This document shows, one piece after another, positions 8,560 to 16,889 of a stretch of DNA of 64,000 nucleotides. Numbering within the stretch: the first letter of the stretch is position 1; every line of letters begins with the position of its first letter. The notes under the pieces are model-generated. The model saw nothing but the letters and a program-made list of their open reading frames with translations. It had not been told where the DNA came from and made no database searches. Source of the stretch: Azospirillum baldaniorum (GTDB lineage Bacteria; Pseudomonadota; Alphaproteobacteria; Azospirillales; Azospirillaceae); contig NZ_CP022260.1 in NCBI RefSeq assembly GCF_003119195.2, forward strand, positions 713,501-777,500, written 5' to 3'. A program made the translations under genes and the position numbers.

Positions 8560-9330
8560 ATGCCCGACGTCGCCACGCCCGACACCCTGCCCTCCACCCC
8601 CGTCGCGGCGGAGCCAGCGGCGTCCGTCATCGAAGGCCGGGTGGACGCCGTCCAGGCCGGACGGATCTACGGCTGGGCCTGGGACCGCTCCTACCCCACC
8701 GACCGCCTGACGGTGGAGTTCCGCGCCGAGATGCCGGACGGCCGCAGCGTGGTCCTGGGGCGTGCGCTGGCCGACCGCCCGCGCGAGGATCTGGTGGGCG
8801 GCAACTTCGGCGACGGGCATCACGCCTTCGAGGCCGACCTTGAAATTCCGGCCGGGCTCGACCCCACGCGCGTCGTCGCCGTGGCCGCCGCCCCGAGCAC
8901 CGGCACCATCGCCACCTTCGCCCAGCCGAGCGCCGAGGAAAAGCTGCTGGAGCGCACGCTCGCTCCGCATCTGGTGCGCATCGGCGCCGGGCTGGACGCC
9001 GCCCGCCGCGACCACCAGCAGATCGCCGCCGGCCAGCAGGGCATCGCCCGGCTGCTGCGCGAGACGCAGGAGCGCATCGCCGCCGGCCAAGCCGGAACCA
9101 GCACCGCCGCGGCGCAGCAGGCCGCCCTGTCGGACGCGCTGCACAGCCTTCAGGAGCGGGTGGCCGGGCTGGAGGTCTTCCTCGTCCGCATGGACACGAC
9201 GCTGCGCGGCTTCGACGATGCGCTGAAGGTGAAGTCGGCCAAGTCGCACGCCCCCACCATCATCGCCGCCCTGGCCTCAGCCGTGGGGGCCTTCGCCGCG
9301 ACGGTGATCGGGCTGGCCATCTTCGGGTAA
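8560..9330 (+). CDS. tail-anchored coiled-coil protein with an N-terminal GWAWD module
   Basis: About 256 residues from ATG 8560; a GTG at 8551 would add three residues and cannot be excluded. An N-terminal module of roughly 70 residues (RIYGWAWDRSYPTDRLTVEF to GDGHHAFEADL) resembles beta-sandwich modules found in alphaproteobacterial glycosyltransferases and surface proteins. A long Gln/Ala/Arg helix (about 125-215) with coiled-coil character follows. The protein ends in one transmembrane helix (TIIAALASAVGAFAATVIGL), so it is probably inserted by its tail with the module in the cytoplasm. As last gene of the cluster it may organise glycan enzymes at the membrane; that is inference. Confidence 0.7.
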   Translation: MPDVATPDTLPSTPVAAEPAASVIEGRVDAVQAGRIYGWAWDRSYPTDRLTVEFRAEMPDGRSVVLGRALADRPREDLVGGNFGDGHHAFEADLEIPAGLDPTRVVAVAAAPSTGTIATFAQPSAEEKLLERTLAPHLVRIGAGLDAARRDHQQIAAGQQGIARLLRETQERIAAGQAGTSTAAAQQAALSDALHSLQERVAGLEVFLVRMDTTLRGFDDALKVKSAKSHAPTIIAALASAVGAFAATVIGLAIFG

Positions 9331-9394
9331 CGGCGGCCCGCCGCCCTCCCTGCTCCTGCTCCGAGACTCCGTTTCATTGTTCCCAGGCGCTTCA

Positions 9395-9422
9395 GCCGCC
9401 GCCGATCCTGGCGGCGGCTTTT
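9395..9422 (+). terminator. rho-independent terminator ending the glycan cluster
   Basis: A perfect 9-base stem (GCCGCCGCC at 9395-9403, GGCGGCGGC at 9410-9418) with a 6-base loop is followed by TTTT. It lies 65 bases after the stop at 9330. Confidence 0.8.
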
Positions 9423-9599
9423 CCATGCGCTGATGGTGGGTGCGCCGATGATGGACGCGCGGCCGTTCCGCGTGCCACCCTGCATGACGCGCGTCCCGCC
9501 GGGATCATGCGGGCCGCGATGCGGCGTTCAGGGCGTCCCTGAAACGAACCGCATTCCGAACCGACAAGGCCAGCGGCCTTCTACCGGGAGACATGCGAC

Positions 9600-10070
9600 A
9601 TGCCCGCAGATGGTCCTTCCACCCCTCCGACCTCCCCGCTCGGCGGCGCCCTCATCACGCCCAAGGACCTCCACGCGATCAGCGAAGCGCAGGAGAAGGC
9701 GCGCCTCAAGGAGGCGCAGGATCTCGCGAAGAAGCAGCAGGAGGAGCAGACCGCGATCCACGAAGCCTTCATGCACCAGCACATCCGTCCCGACGCCAAG
9801 GAGCGCTTTACCCATGCCGTGCGCGCAGCGGCGGAACGCGGGGAGACCGAAATCGAGATCGTGCGTTTTCCCAGCAGCTACTGCAGCGATGGCGGCCGGT
9901 CGATCAACAATTTCGAGCCCGACTGGCCGGACAGCCTCACCGGCTTCGCACGGGAGGTCTACGACAATTACGACCGGTATCTCCGCCCCGCCGGCTACAA
10001 GCTGCGCGCCCAGATTTTGAGCTATCCCGGCGGCATGCCGGGTGACGTCGGCGTCTTCCTGCATTGGTGA
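9600..10070 (+). CDS. small protein of unknown function
   Basis: A 156-residue protein I do not recognise. The first 25 residues are Pro/Gly/Thr-rich. Residues of about 25-60 form a charged Lys/Glu/Gln helix (EAQDLAKKQQEEQTAIHEAF). The C-terminal half is compact and aromatic (EIEIVRFPSSYCSDGGRSIN, PDWPDSLTGFAREVYDNY, YLRPAGYKLRAQILSYPGG). There is no signal peptide or membrane segment. ATG 9600 has GGGAG 10 bases upstream. The reading frame has the third-position GC bias expected here, unlike the overlapping ORF from 9593. It appears monocistronic, bounded by the terminator at 9395 and a hairpin at 10098. Confidence 0.65.
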   Translation: MPADGPSTPPTSPLGGALITPKDLHAISEAQEKARLKEAQDLAKKQQEEQTAIHEAFMHQHIRPDAKERFTHAVRAAAERGETEIEIVRFPSSYCSDGGRSINNFEPDWPDSLTGFAREVYDNYDRYLRPAGYKLRAQILSYPGGMPGDVGVFLHW

Positions 10071-10097
10071 GACCAGCCACGTCCGGACGCACCGACA

Positions 10098-10118
10098 CCC
10101 GGCCAAGGAATGGCCGGG
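10098..10118. terminator. hairpin between convergent genes
   Basis: CCCGGCCA (10098-10105) and TGGCCGGG (10111-10118) form a perfect 8-base stem with a 5-base loop, in the 86-base gap between the convergent genes at 9600 and 10157. There is no U-run, so it may act as a shared weak terminator or 3' stabiliser. Confidence 0.45.
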
Positions 10119-10156
10119 CGCGGTCGTCGCCGAAACGATGGAGAGAGAACCCGTCC

Positions 10157-11869
10157 TTACGCGGTCGGGCTGGCCTTGGAGGCCGAGGAGATGGTGTTGT
10201 TGGCGACGTTCTGGCTGATGCTGTCGGCGATGGACACCGCCGAGCGGCCGTTGTTGTTGTTGAAGATGTTGTCGTGCACGTCGAGCGTGATCGACCCGGC
10301 GCCCTTCAGGTGCTCCATGATGCCGCCGTTGTTGTTGAAGATCTCGTTGCCGTAGATCTTGTAGGTGACGCTGGTGCCCTGGTTCTGGCCGACCGAGATG
10401 CCGACGTTGGCGTTGCCGTAGATCGTGTTGTCGTAGATCTCGGTGCTCGACTTGGCGAGGATGCCGGCGCCGCGCGGGTTGTCGTAGATCGTGTTGTCGT
10501 GGATCTTCAGCGTGCTGTTGGCCTGGCTGTGGTCGTGGTACAGCCCGTGCGAACGGCCGTCGCCGCCACCGGCGCCGTTGTTGAAGATCGTGTTGCCCGC
10601 GATCTCACCGCTCAGGATGCGGCCGTTCCAACCCGAATACACACCGTCGGTCCGCCAGCCGTTGTCGCTGATCGTGTTGTTGGTGAAGTACTGGTCGGCG
10701 TTGTCGGCGGAGTAATGCACGATGCCGTAGGCGCCGTTGCCGTCGATCGTGGAATGGTCGATCCGCAGCCCGTGGGAGGTGCCGCTGATGACGACGCCCG
10801 AACCGTGGTTGTCGACGATCTGCGAGTTGGTGACCTTCACGTTGTCGGCGCCGCCGTTGAGCAGCAGGCCGGCGTCGCCCGAACCCTTCATGGTCAGGCT
10901 GTCGAAGGTGATGTTGTCCTTGTTGTTCAGGCTGACGGCGTAGCTGGAGCCGCTGGCCGCCTCGATCACCGGGTTGGCTCCGGTGCCGTAGGCGCCGTAA
11001 ATGATCGGCTTGTCGGAGGTGCCGGAGGTCGAGGCCAGCAGGCTGTCGTGCCAGGTCTCGCCACGCTCGAACAGGACCAGGGAGCCGGCGGCGAAGTTGG
11101 TGGAGTTCACCTTGTCCAGCGACTTCCAGGCCTGGTTCGCGTCATGGCCGGAGTTGCTGTCGCTGCCGTTGGTCGCATCGACGTAGTAGATCTGCGAGGC
11201 CGGGGTGGACGGGTAGTCCGACGTGCCGGAGGTCGGCGCCGTGGGGGCGGCCGGGGCCGCAGCGGCGGTCGTCGCGAAGAACTCCTTCGGAGCGGCGACG
11301 GCCAGCGTGCCGTTCCACCACATGTTGGCCTGACCCGGGACGACGTCCTTGCCGTCGAGCGCGCCCTTGTCATAGGTGACGGACGGATCGGTCGGGGCGA
11401 CCTTGTGACCGTTGATGGAGATGGCGTTGACGGTCAGGTTGCGGTCCTGCCCATCGACGGCGCCGTCGTTGTCGTACTGGATCTGAATCTTGTGCGCCTG
11501 ATCGGCGGTCACGTTGGCGTCGAAGGAGAAGTCCTTGGCATCGCCGCCCGCGGTGCCTTCGCCGACAACGGCGCCGTCCACCAGCAGTTTGAAATGGGGC
11601 GAGACGCCGCCCGCGGCGGTGCCGGAGGCGTTCACGACGATCTTGGCGGTGGAGGCGGCAGCGGCCGTGGCATCGGCCAGCGCCAGAGGCTGTGCGGTGG
11701 TCTGGAGTGCCTGGAGATGGAGAATTGAGTCCGGCGTTGCGGCGCTGTCGGCGGTCACCGGGGTGATGCTGTCGACAACAGCCTGGAACGGATCGGCAGC
11801 AGAATCACCGACAAAACCGGTCGTGTCGGCGTGGTTCTGATGATCAAGCTCAATGGCCATATGTTCCAT
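10157..11869 (-). CDS. carbohydrate-binding and right-handed parallel beta-helix protein
   Basis: A 570-residue protein. Residues of about 75-190 look like a Ca-dependent xylan-binding-type carbohydrate module (FKLLVDGAVVGEG, HKIQIQYDNDG, MWWNGTLAV). An Ala/Pro/Thr linker follows. From about 225 to the end there is a beta-helix with repeated N-x-I-x-(D/N)N rungs (DNTIYDN, GNEIFNNNGG), as in pectate lyases, alginate epimerases and DUF1565-like proteins. It begins with YYVDATNGSDSNSGHD, a typical start of such helices. No Sec signal peptide is visible, so non-classical or type I export is possible. The likely role is binding or remodelling of surface or plant polysaccharide. AGGAAAGAG precedes ATG 11869. 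No catalytic residues can be assigned. Confidence 0.8.
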   Translation of the reverse strand: MEHMAIELDHQNHADTTGFVGDSAADPFQAVVDSITPVTADSAATPDSILHLQALQTTAQPLALADATAAAASTAKIVVNASGTAAGGVSPHFKLLVDGAVVGEGTAGGDAKDFSFDANVTADQAHKIQIQYDNDGAVDGQDRNLTVNAISINGHKVAPTDPSVTYDKGALDGKDVVPGQANMWWNGTLAVAAPKEFFATTAAAAPAAPTAPTSGTSDYPSTPASQIYYVDATNGSDSNSGHDANQAWKSLDKVNSTNFAAGSLVLFERGETWHDSLLASTSGTSDKPIIYGAYGTGANPVIEAASGSSYAVSLNNKDNITFDSLTMKGSGDAGLLLNGGADNVKVTNSQIVDNHGSGVVISGTSHGLRIDHSTIDGNGAYGIVHYSADNADQYFTNNTISDNGWRTDGVYSGWNGRILSGEIAGNTIFNNGAGGGDGRSHGLYHDHSQANSTLKIHDNTIYDNPRGAGILAKSSTEIYDNTIYGNANVGISVGQNQGTSVTYKIYGNEIFNNNGGIMEHLKGAGSITLDVHDNIFNNNNGRSAVSIADSISQNVANNTISSASKASPTA

Positions 11870-12369
11870 GGTCTTTCACTCTTTCCTTTTTACAGCGCCA
11901 CGTTTGTGGCGGTGGGCGGGAATGTGCGCGGATCGCGCCGTCCCGCTTGCTGTGCGCTCAATCGTTTTCGACAGGACCGGAGCCTAGCCAGCACCGTGTG
12001 GCCTTAAATGGTTCGATTTTAGGATAATTAGTTTTTGAAGTGCGCCAAATCCGTCACAGGAATTCCCCTAACGAAAGAGGTAGTTCCTCGAATTTAAGCG
12101 CTAGAACTAATGGGGTAACTCTTTCGTCAAATTCTTGAAATTGCAGTGAACTACAAGAATTTAGCTACCGATTTTCGATGCATTCTTGCGCTGCACCCAA
12201 TGATTGGGCTCGGTCGTCTTGTGACATTCCTGTTGAAGAAAGCTGGGATGCCACATACCATACGCCACACGGACAGTTTGCATAACAAACAATCCGTCTC
12301 GCCAGACAATCCAAAAATGATGAGCCGTGCCGACGGAAGCCCGGCCACCCAAAAGGGAAGGAATGAGGC
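11870..12369. other. AT-rich intergenic region between divergent genes
   Basis: About 500 bases, clearly richer in A/T than the rest. It carries the upstream regions of the beta-helix gene (-) and tctC (+). An interrupted dyad is present: ACGAAAGAG at 12071-12079 pairs with CTCTTTCGT at 12119-12127, and TAGTTC pairs with GAACTA inside it. An ORF at 12146-12373 (75 codons) overlaps the tctC start, but its composition and lack of recognisable sequence argue against a gene. Confidence 0.6.
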
Positions 12370-13443
12370 ATGAAGGACGTACAGCGCCCGCGCTGCGCGC
12401 GGAAGACCCCTTTTGACTCCTTCGCTTTTAAAAGACCCCACAGAAGAACGCTCGCCGGCGGAACGGCCCTGGCCGGCGCGCTCGGCCTTCTGCTGATCCC
12501 GGCCGCGGCCCAGGCCGCCTGGGAGCCGACCAAATCGGTCGAATTCGTCGTCCCGGCGGGAACCGGTGGCGGCGCCGACCAGATGGCGCGGATGATCCAG
12601 GGCATCATTCAGAAGAACAACCTGATGGGCCAGCCCATCGTCGTCATCAACAAGTCGGGCGGCGCCGGTGCGGAAGGCTTCCTCGACGTCAAATCGTCGA
12701 ACCGCAACCCGCACAAGATCATCATCACCCTGTCCAACCTGTTCACCACGCCCCTGGCGACCGGCGTTCCCTTCTCCTGGAAGGACATGACGCCGGTGGC
12801 GATGCTGGCCCTGGACAACTTCGTCCTGTGGGTGAACAGCGAGGCCGCGCAGAAATCGCCCAAGGAGTTCGTCGAGGCCGCCAAAGAGGGCGGCGCCAAC
12901 CGCTTCAAGATGGGCGGCACCGGCTCCAAGCAGGAAGACCAGATCATCACCGCCGCCATCGAGCAGTCGGCGGGCGTCACCTTCACCTACGTTCCCTACA
13001 AGGGCGGCGGCGACGTGGCGGCCCAACTCGTCGGCAACCACATCAACGCCAGCGTCAACAACCCGATCGAGGCGGTGTCGCAATGGCGGGCCGGGGCGCT
13101 GCGGCCTCTCTGCGTCTTCGACAAGGAGCGCATCCCGCTGAAGGAGCCGGTGGCCGACGGCAAGTCGTGGAACAGCATCCCGACCTGCAAGGAATCCGGG
13201 CTGGACGTGGAATACACCATGCTGCGCGGCATCTTCATGGGGCCGGGCGTCACGCCGGACCAGATCGCCTACTACGTGGACCTCTTCAAGAAGGTCCGCG
13301 AGACGGAGGAGTGGAAGGACTTCATGGCGAAGGGGGCCTTCAACGTCAGCTTCAAGACCGGCGACGAGTTCAAGACTTGGCTGACCGCGGCGGAAACCCA
13401 GCACAAGACCCTGATGGACAAGGCGGGCTTCACCAAACAATAG
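12370..13443 (+). CDS. tctC: tripartite tricarboxylate transporter solute-binding protein (TctC/Bug family)
   Basis: A 357-residue periplasmic receptor. A long basic N-region precedes a hydrophobic core (LAGGTALAGALGLLLIPAAA) ending in an AQA cleavage site near residue 50. The mature start (VEFVVPAGTGGGADQMAR) matches the Bug-family phosphate-like loop that holds carboxylates, and PYKGGGDVAAQLVGNHIN (about 215-232) is the second signature. It should capture a di- or tricarboxylate and hand it to TctA/TctB. AAGGGAAGGA lies ahead of ATG 12370. It is first in a tctC-tctB-tctA operon. The RR pair before the core is not a canonical Tat motif. Confidence 0.9.
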   Translation: MKDVQRPRCARKTPFDSFAFKRPHRRTLAGGTALAGALGLLLIPAAAQAAWEPTKSVEFVVPAGTGGGADQMARMIQGIIQKNNLMGQPIVVINKSGGAGAEGFLDVKSSNRNPHKIIITLSNLFTTPLATGVPFSWKDMTPVAMLALDNFVLWVNSEAAQKSPKEFVEAAKEGGANRFKMGGTGSKQEDQIITAAIEQSAGVTFTYVPYKGGGDVAAQLVGNHINASVNNPIEAVSQWRAGALRPLCVFDKERIPLKEPVADGKSWNSIPTCKESGLDVEYTMLRGIFMGPGVTPDQIAYYVDLFKKVRETEEWKDFMAKGAFNVSFKTGDEFKTWLTAAETQHKTLMDKAGFTKQ

Positions 13444-13466
13444 CCCCTCTCGTCCGACGCGCGGCC

Positions 13467-13487
13467 CCCGGGGCATCGCGCCCCGGG
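13467..13487 (+). terminator. intra-operon hairpin after tctC
   Basis: A perfect 8-base stem (CCCGGGGC / GCCCCGGG) with a 5-base loop lies between tctC and tctB, with no U-run. Such hairpins often protect the binding-protein mRNA or partly terminate, giving excess receptor over permease. The function here is inferred. Confidence 0.5.
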
Positions 13488-13526
13488 CGCCCTCCCCTGC
13501 CTTTCGGGTTTTTGCGGGAGTGAGCC

Positions 13527-14033
13527 ATGGAGCATGGAACACAGAACAGTGATCCGGTCGTCTCGAACCGGACCATGGAAATCGTCGTCGCCGGGCTGTT
13601 CGCTCTCGTCGCCCTCGTGGTGATGGCCGACAGCATCCGCGTCGGCAACGGCTGGGGGTCCGACGGACCGAAGGCCGGTTACTTTCCCTTCTATGTCGGC
13701 CTGATCATGCTGGTCAGCAGTCTGGCCACACTGGCCGTCAACCTCTGGCGCCACAGCGGCGAACGCACCGCCTTCGTCGAGAAGCATCAGCTCGCCCTGG
13801 TTCTCCAGGTTCTGGTCCCCAGCGTGGTCTTCGTAATCCTGACCGCCTTCCTAGGCATCTATCTGTCGGCGGTGCTGTTCATCGCCTTCTTCATGCATTG
13901 GGTGGGCAAGTATCCGCTCAAGACGATCCTGCCCGTCTCCATCCTCGTGCCTGCGGGCCTCTTCGTGATGTTCGAGATCTGGTTCCTGGTACCGCTTCCC
14001 AAGGGGCCGGTCGAGACGATGTTCGGGTTCTGA
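13527..14033 (+). CDS. tctB: tripartite tricarboxylate transporter small membrane subunit (TctB)
   Basis: A 168-residue integral membrane protein with four hydrophobic segments (about 17-33, 48-68, 84-107 and 110-155). It has the TctB layout of about 150-170 residues, including a GPKAGYFPFYVGLIM segment after helix 1 that is characteristic of the family. It pairs with TctA in the inner membrane. GGGAG lies 8 bases upstream of ATG 13527. It sits between tctC and tctA, the usual order. Confidence 0.87.
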   Translation: MEHGTQNSDPVVSNRTMEIVVAGLFALVALVVMADSIRVGNGWGSDGPKAGYFPFYVGLIMLVSSLATLAVNLWRHSGERTAFVEKHQLALVLQVLVPSVVFVILTAFLGIYLSAVLFIAFFMHWVGKYPLKTILPVSILVPAGLFVMFEIWFLVPLPKGPVETMFGF

Positions 14034-14221
14034 CGAGTCCAGTTCTTACCAGTCCAGTTTTTTAAAAGCCGGGGCGGCCGCGGGAACGGCCGCGCACACC
14101 GAAGCAGCGGCAGGCATCCGCGACGAACCAGCCCATGCGGCGGGGACGAACCCCGTCCTGCGCGCTCAAGACGCGACCTTTCCAAACGGAACGGGCGCGG
14201 ATGCCGGAAAGGGAGGGAAAC

Positions 14222-15748
14222 TTGGAAGCGCTCGGGTCACTCATACAGGGGTTCGGCGTGCTCGCCGATCCCATGAACATCGCCTACATGTTCATCGGCA
14301 TCACGCTGGGCGTCCTGATCGGCGTGCTGCCGGGGCTGGGCGGGGCGAACGGGGTGGCGATCCTGCTGCCCCTGACCTTCAGCATGTCGCCGACCTCCGC
14401 CATCATCATGCTCTCCTGCATCTATTGGGGGGCGTTGTTCGGCGGGGCCATCACCTCGGTCCTGTTCAACATACCGGGCGAGCCATGGTCGGTGGCGACC
14501 ACCTTCGACGGGCACCCAATGGCGCAGAAGGGCCACGCGGGCGAGGCGCTGACGGCGGCCTTCACCTCGTCCTTCTTCGGGGCGTTCGTGGCGGTTCTGC
14601 TCATCACCTTCCTGGCCCCGGTGATCGCCGGCTTCGCCCTGCGCTTCGGCCCGGCGGAGTTCTTCGCGGTCCAGCTCCTGACATTTTGCAGTTTCGTCGG
14701 CATGGGCAGCGAATCCCCCTTCAAGGTGCTGTGCGCCATGATGCTGGGCTTCGCGCTGGCCGCGGTCGGGCTCGACAGCGTGACCGGCGAGTTGCGCATG
14801 ACCTTCGGTTCGGTGGAGCTGCTGCGCGGCTTCGACTTCCTGATCGCGGTCATCGGCCTGTTCGGCATCGGCGAAATCCTCCTGACCATGGAGGAGGGGC
14901 TGGCCTTCAAGGGCAAGAGCGCGAAGATCAACGCCAAGGTCGTGTGGGAGACCTGGAAGAGCCTGCCCCGCTACTGGGTGACCGCCATCCGCGGCTCCAT
15001 CGTCGGCTGCTGGATGGGCATCACGCCCGGCGGTGCCACCCCCGCCTCCTTCATGAGCTACGGCCTCGCCAAGCGCTTCTCCAGGAACCGCCAGAATTTC
15101 GGCAACGGCGAGATGGAGGGCGTGGTCGCTCCGGAAACCGCGGCCCACGCCGCCGGCACCAGCGCGCTGCTGCCCATGCTGACCCTGGGCATCCCCGGCT
15201 CGCCCACCGCGGCGGTGCTGCTGGGCGGCCTGCTGATCTGGGGACTCCAGCCCGGCCCGCTGCTGTTCATCGAGCAGAAGGAGTTCGTCTGGGGCCTGAT
15301 CGCCAGCATGTATCTGGGCAACATCGCCGGCCTGATCGTCGTGCTGACCACGGTTCCGGTCTTCGCCTCGATCCTGCGCATACCCTTCAGCATCATCGCG
15401 CCGGTCATCGTGGTGATCTGCGCGGTCGGCGCCTACACGGTGCACAACGCCTTCCTCGACATCGTCATGATGCTGGTGTTCGGCGTCGTCGGCTACGTCT
15501 TCAAGAAGCTGTCCTACCCGTTGGCCCCGCTGGTGCTGGCTCTGGTGTTGGGTGACATGGCGGAAAGCTCCTTCCGGCAGGCCATGCTGGTGTCGCAGGG
15601 CGATCTGGCTATCTTCTGGTCCAACCCGCTGGTCGGCAGCATCGTCACCCTGGCGCTGGTCATGCTGTTCTGGCCGGTGATCTCCGCCCTGCTGCGCAAG
15701 CGCCAGGCCCGGCAGGACGGCGGGAGCGAGGTCATCCCCGTGAAATAG
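14222..15748 (+). CDS. tctA: tripartite tricarboxylate transporter large permease (TctA)
   Basis: About 508 residues with 11-12 predicted membrane helices. Both TctA hallmarks are present: GVLIGVLPGLGGANGVAILL near the N-terminus, and MGITPGGATPASFMSYGLAK with a following TLGIPGSPTAAVLLGGLLIW in the middle. It moves the carboxylate delivered by TctC, driven by an ion gradient. TTG 14222 is preferred: GGGAGGG lies just before it, and the protein then begins like other TctA proteins (EALGSLIQGF) at the usual length. ATG 14201 is the alternative. No tctDE two-component genes are adjacent; the GntR gene at 17612 is the nearest regulator. Confidence 0.9.
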   Translation: MEALGSLIQGFGVLADPMNIAYMFIGITLGVLIGVLPGLGGANGVAILLPLTFSMSPTSAIIMLSCIYWGALFGGAITSVLFNIPGEPWSVATTFDGHPMAQKGHAGEALTAAFTSSFFGAFVAVLLITFLAPVIAGFALRFGPAEFFAVQLLTFCSFVGMGSESPFKVLCAMMLGFALAAVGLDSVTGELRMTFGSVELLRGFDFLIAVIGLFGIGEILLTMEEGLAFKGKSAKINAKVVWETWKSLPRYWVTAIRGSIVGCWMGITPGGATPASFMSYGLAKRFSRNRQNFGNGEMEGVVAPETAAHAAGTSALLPMLTLGIPGSPTAAVLLGGLLIWGLQPGPLLFIEQKEFVWGLIASMYLGNIAGLIVVLTTVPVFASILRIPFSIIAPVIVVICAVGAYTVHNAFLDIVMMLVFGVVGYVFKKLSYPLAPLVLALVLGDMAESSFRQAMLVSQGDLAIFWSNPLVGSIVTLALVMLFWPVISALLRKRQARQDGGSEVIPVK

Positions 15749-15759
15749 CTCCACCCACT

Positions 15760-15796
15760 CCCCCGCCGGCGTCCGGGACGGGACGACCGGCGGGGG
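15760..15796 (+). terminator. hairpin after tctA
   Basis: A perfect 10-base stem (CCCCCGCCGG at 15760-15769, CCGGCGGGGG at 15787-15796) encloses a 17-base loop. It lies 12 bases after the tctA stop and is followed by only a weak T-rich stretch. It probably ends the tct transcript. Confidence 0.6.
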
Positions 15797-15827
15797 GATT
15801 CCTTCTCACATCGGGGGGTTCGGGACG

Positions 15828-16532
15828 ATGGACACGTCCGATTTCATGATCGCTCTGCTCCAGATCATTTGGATCGACATCCTGCTGAGCGGCGACAACG
15901 CGCTCGTCATCGCGCTGGCCTGCCGCTCGCTGCCGCCGAAGCAGCAGAAGATCGGCGTCTTCCTCGGCACCGGGGCGGCCATCGTGCTGCGCGTGCTGTT
16001 CGCCGTCATCATCGCCTATCTGCTGGCCATCCCGTACCTGAAGATCATCGGCGGGGTGCTGCTGTTCTGGATCGCCATCAAGCTGATGCTGCCCACCGAG
16101 GAGGAGGCGCAGGCGGAGCATGCCGGCACCTCCGCCGGGCTGTGGGGGGTGGTCCGCACCATCGTGATCGCCGACGCGGTGATGAGCCTGGACAACGTCA
16201 TCGCCATCGCCGCCGCCTCGCACGGCAACACGGTCCTGCTGATCCTCGGGCTGGCCATCAGCATCCCGCTGATCGTCTTCGGCAGCACGCTGATCCTGAA
16301 GGCCATCGAACGGCTGCCGGCCCTGGTCTATGCCGGCGCCGGGCTGCTCGGCTACATCGCGGCGGAGGTCATCCTCACCGACCCGAGCATCCATTCCCAC
16401 GTGACGGAGAGCCTGCCGGTGCTGACCGGGACGGCGCCCTTCGTCGCAGCGCTGGGGGTGATGACCGCCGGGTTCCTGATGGCCCGCAGCATCAACCGCC
16501 GCCGCGCCGTGGTGGAGACCGATCCCGCCTGA
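15828..16532 (+). CDS. TerC/YjbE-family integral membrane protein
   Basis: A 234-residue protein with about seven hydrophobic helices. Both TerC-family intramembrane Asp motifs are present: LLSGDNALVIA (about 19-29) and AVMSLDNVIAIA (about 120-131). Members are linked to metal (often Mn) export or tellurite resistance; here metal efflux in the inner membrane is the best guess. The length fits the YjbE group. Ahead of the start is GGGGGG, but no yybP-ykoY-type riboswitch could be recognised in the 80-base leader. Its stop is 7 bases from the convergent small gene at 16540. Confidence 0.85.
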   Translation: MDTSDFMIALLQIIWIDILLSGDNALVIALACRSLPPKQQKIGVFLGTGAAIVLRVLFAVIIAYLLAIPYLKIIGGVLLFWIAIKLMLPTEEEAQAEHAGTSAGLWGVVRTIVIADAVMSLDNVIAIAAASHGNTVLLILGLAISIPLIVFGSTLILKAIERLPALVYAGAGLLGYIAAEVILTDPSIHSHVTESLPVLTGTAPFVAALGVMTAGFLMARSINRRRAVVETDPA

Positions 16533-16539
16533 GGAGCCG

Positions 16540-16728
16540 TCAGCAGGAGGACGGGCGACGGGGCTCGCGGCAGCGGTCGCCCCGCACCGCCCGGAAACGG
16601 CCCGGCAGAGCCATGGCGCGCACGTCGGTGGTGATTTCGGAGATGAGGCCCGGATCGTTCCGCAAAATCTCCGTCACCACGGCGGCCAACCCGGCCAGGG
16701 CGAACACGACAGCAAGACTCTCCAACAT
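16540..16728 (-). CDS. small membrane protein, unknown
   Basis: A 62-residue ORF. The start (MLESLAVVFALAGLAAVVTE) is a single membrane helix, followed by a short amphipathic segment and a basic Arg/Cys-rich tail. GGAG lies 8 bases upstream of the ATG at 16728. The stop is only 7 bases from the convergent TerC-family stop, the tight packing usual here. I do not recognise it; it could be a small envelope stress protein. It is short enough that chance coding remains possible. Confidence 0.45.
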   Translation of the reverse strand: MLESLAVVFALAGLAAVVTEILRNDPGLISEITTDVRAMALPGRFRAVRGDRCREPRRPSSC

Positions 16729-16889
16729 GGGGAACTCCGGACTCTGACCACACTCATGCTGCGCTGCAGCAGAGATGGCGCAAAGTCCGTTGGGGAGCAA
16801 GGGATAAGAAACGTAGCATTTCGTATACCAGACACGCAGCAGGAGCCGGACACAGGCTCCGCACCGCCAGTTCAGGGAGGAACGTCGAG

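Noticed and set aside
9593..10045. 150-codon ORF overlapping the gene at 9600
   Set aside because: Arg/Pro-rich frame without a ribosome site; the frame from 9600 has normal codon bias.
10064..11728. 554-codon + strand ORF opposite the beta-helix gene
   Set aside because: Val/Gly/Asp-rich shadow; the - strand frame shows proper beta-helix rungs.
12146..12373. 75-codon ORF overlapping the tctC start by ATGA
   Set aside because: Lies in A/T-rich intergenic DNA, has no good ribosome site or recognisable sequence; the overlap is probably chance.
14237..15754. 505-codon - strand ORF opposite tctA
   Set aside because: Composition is a typical shadow (His/Gln/Asp-rich), while tctA has both family signatures.
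15750..15827. Possible Mn riboswitch (yybP-ykoY) ahead of the TerC-family gene
   Set aside because: The leader is too short and holds only the tctA hairpin.
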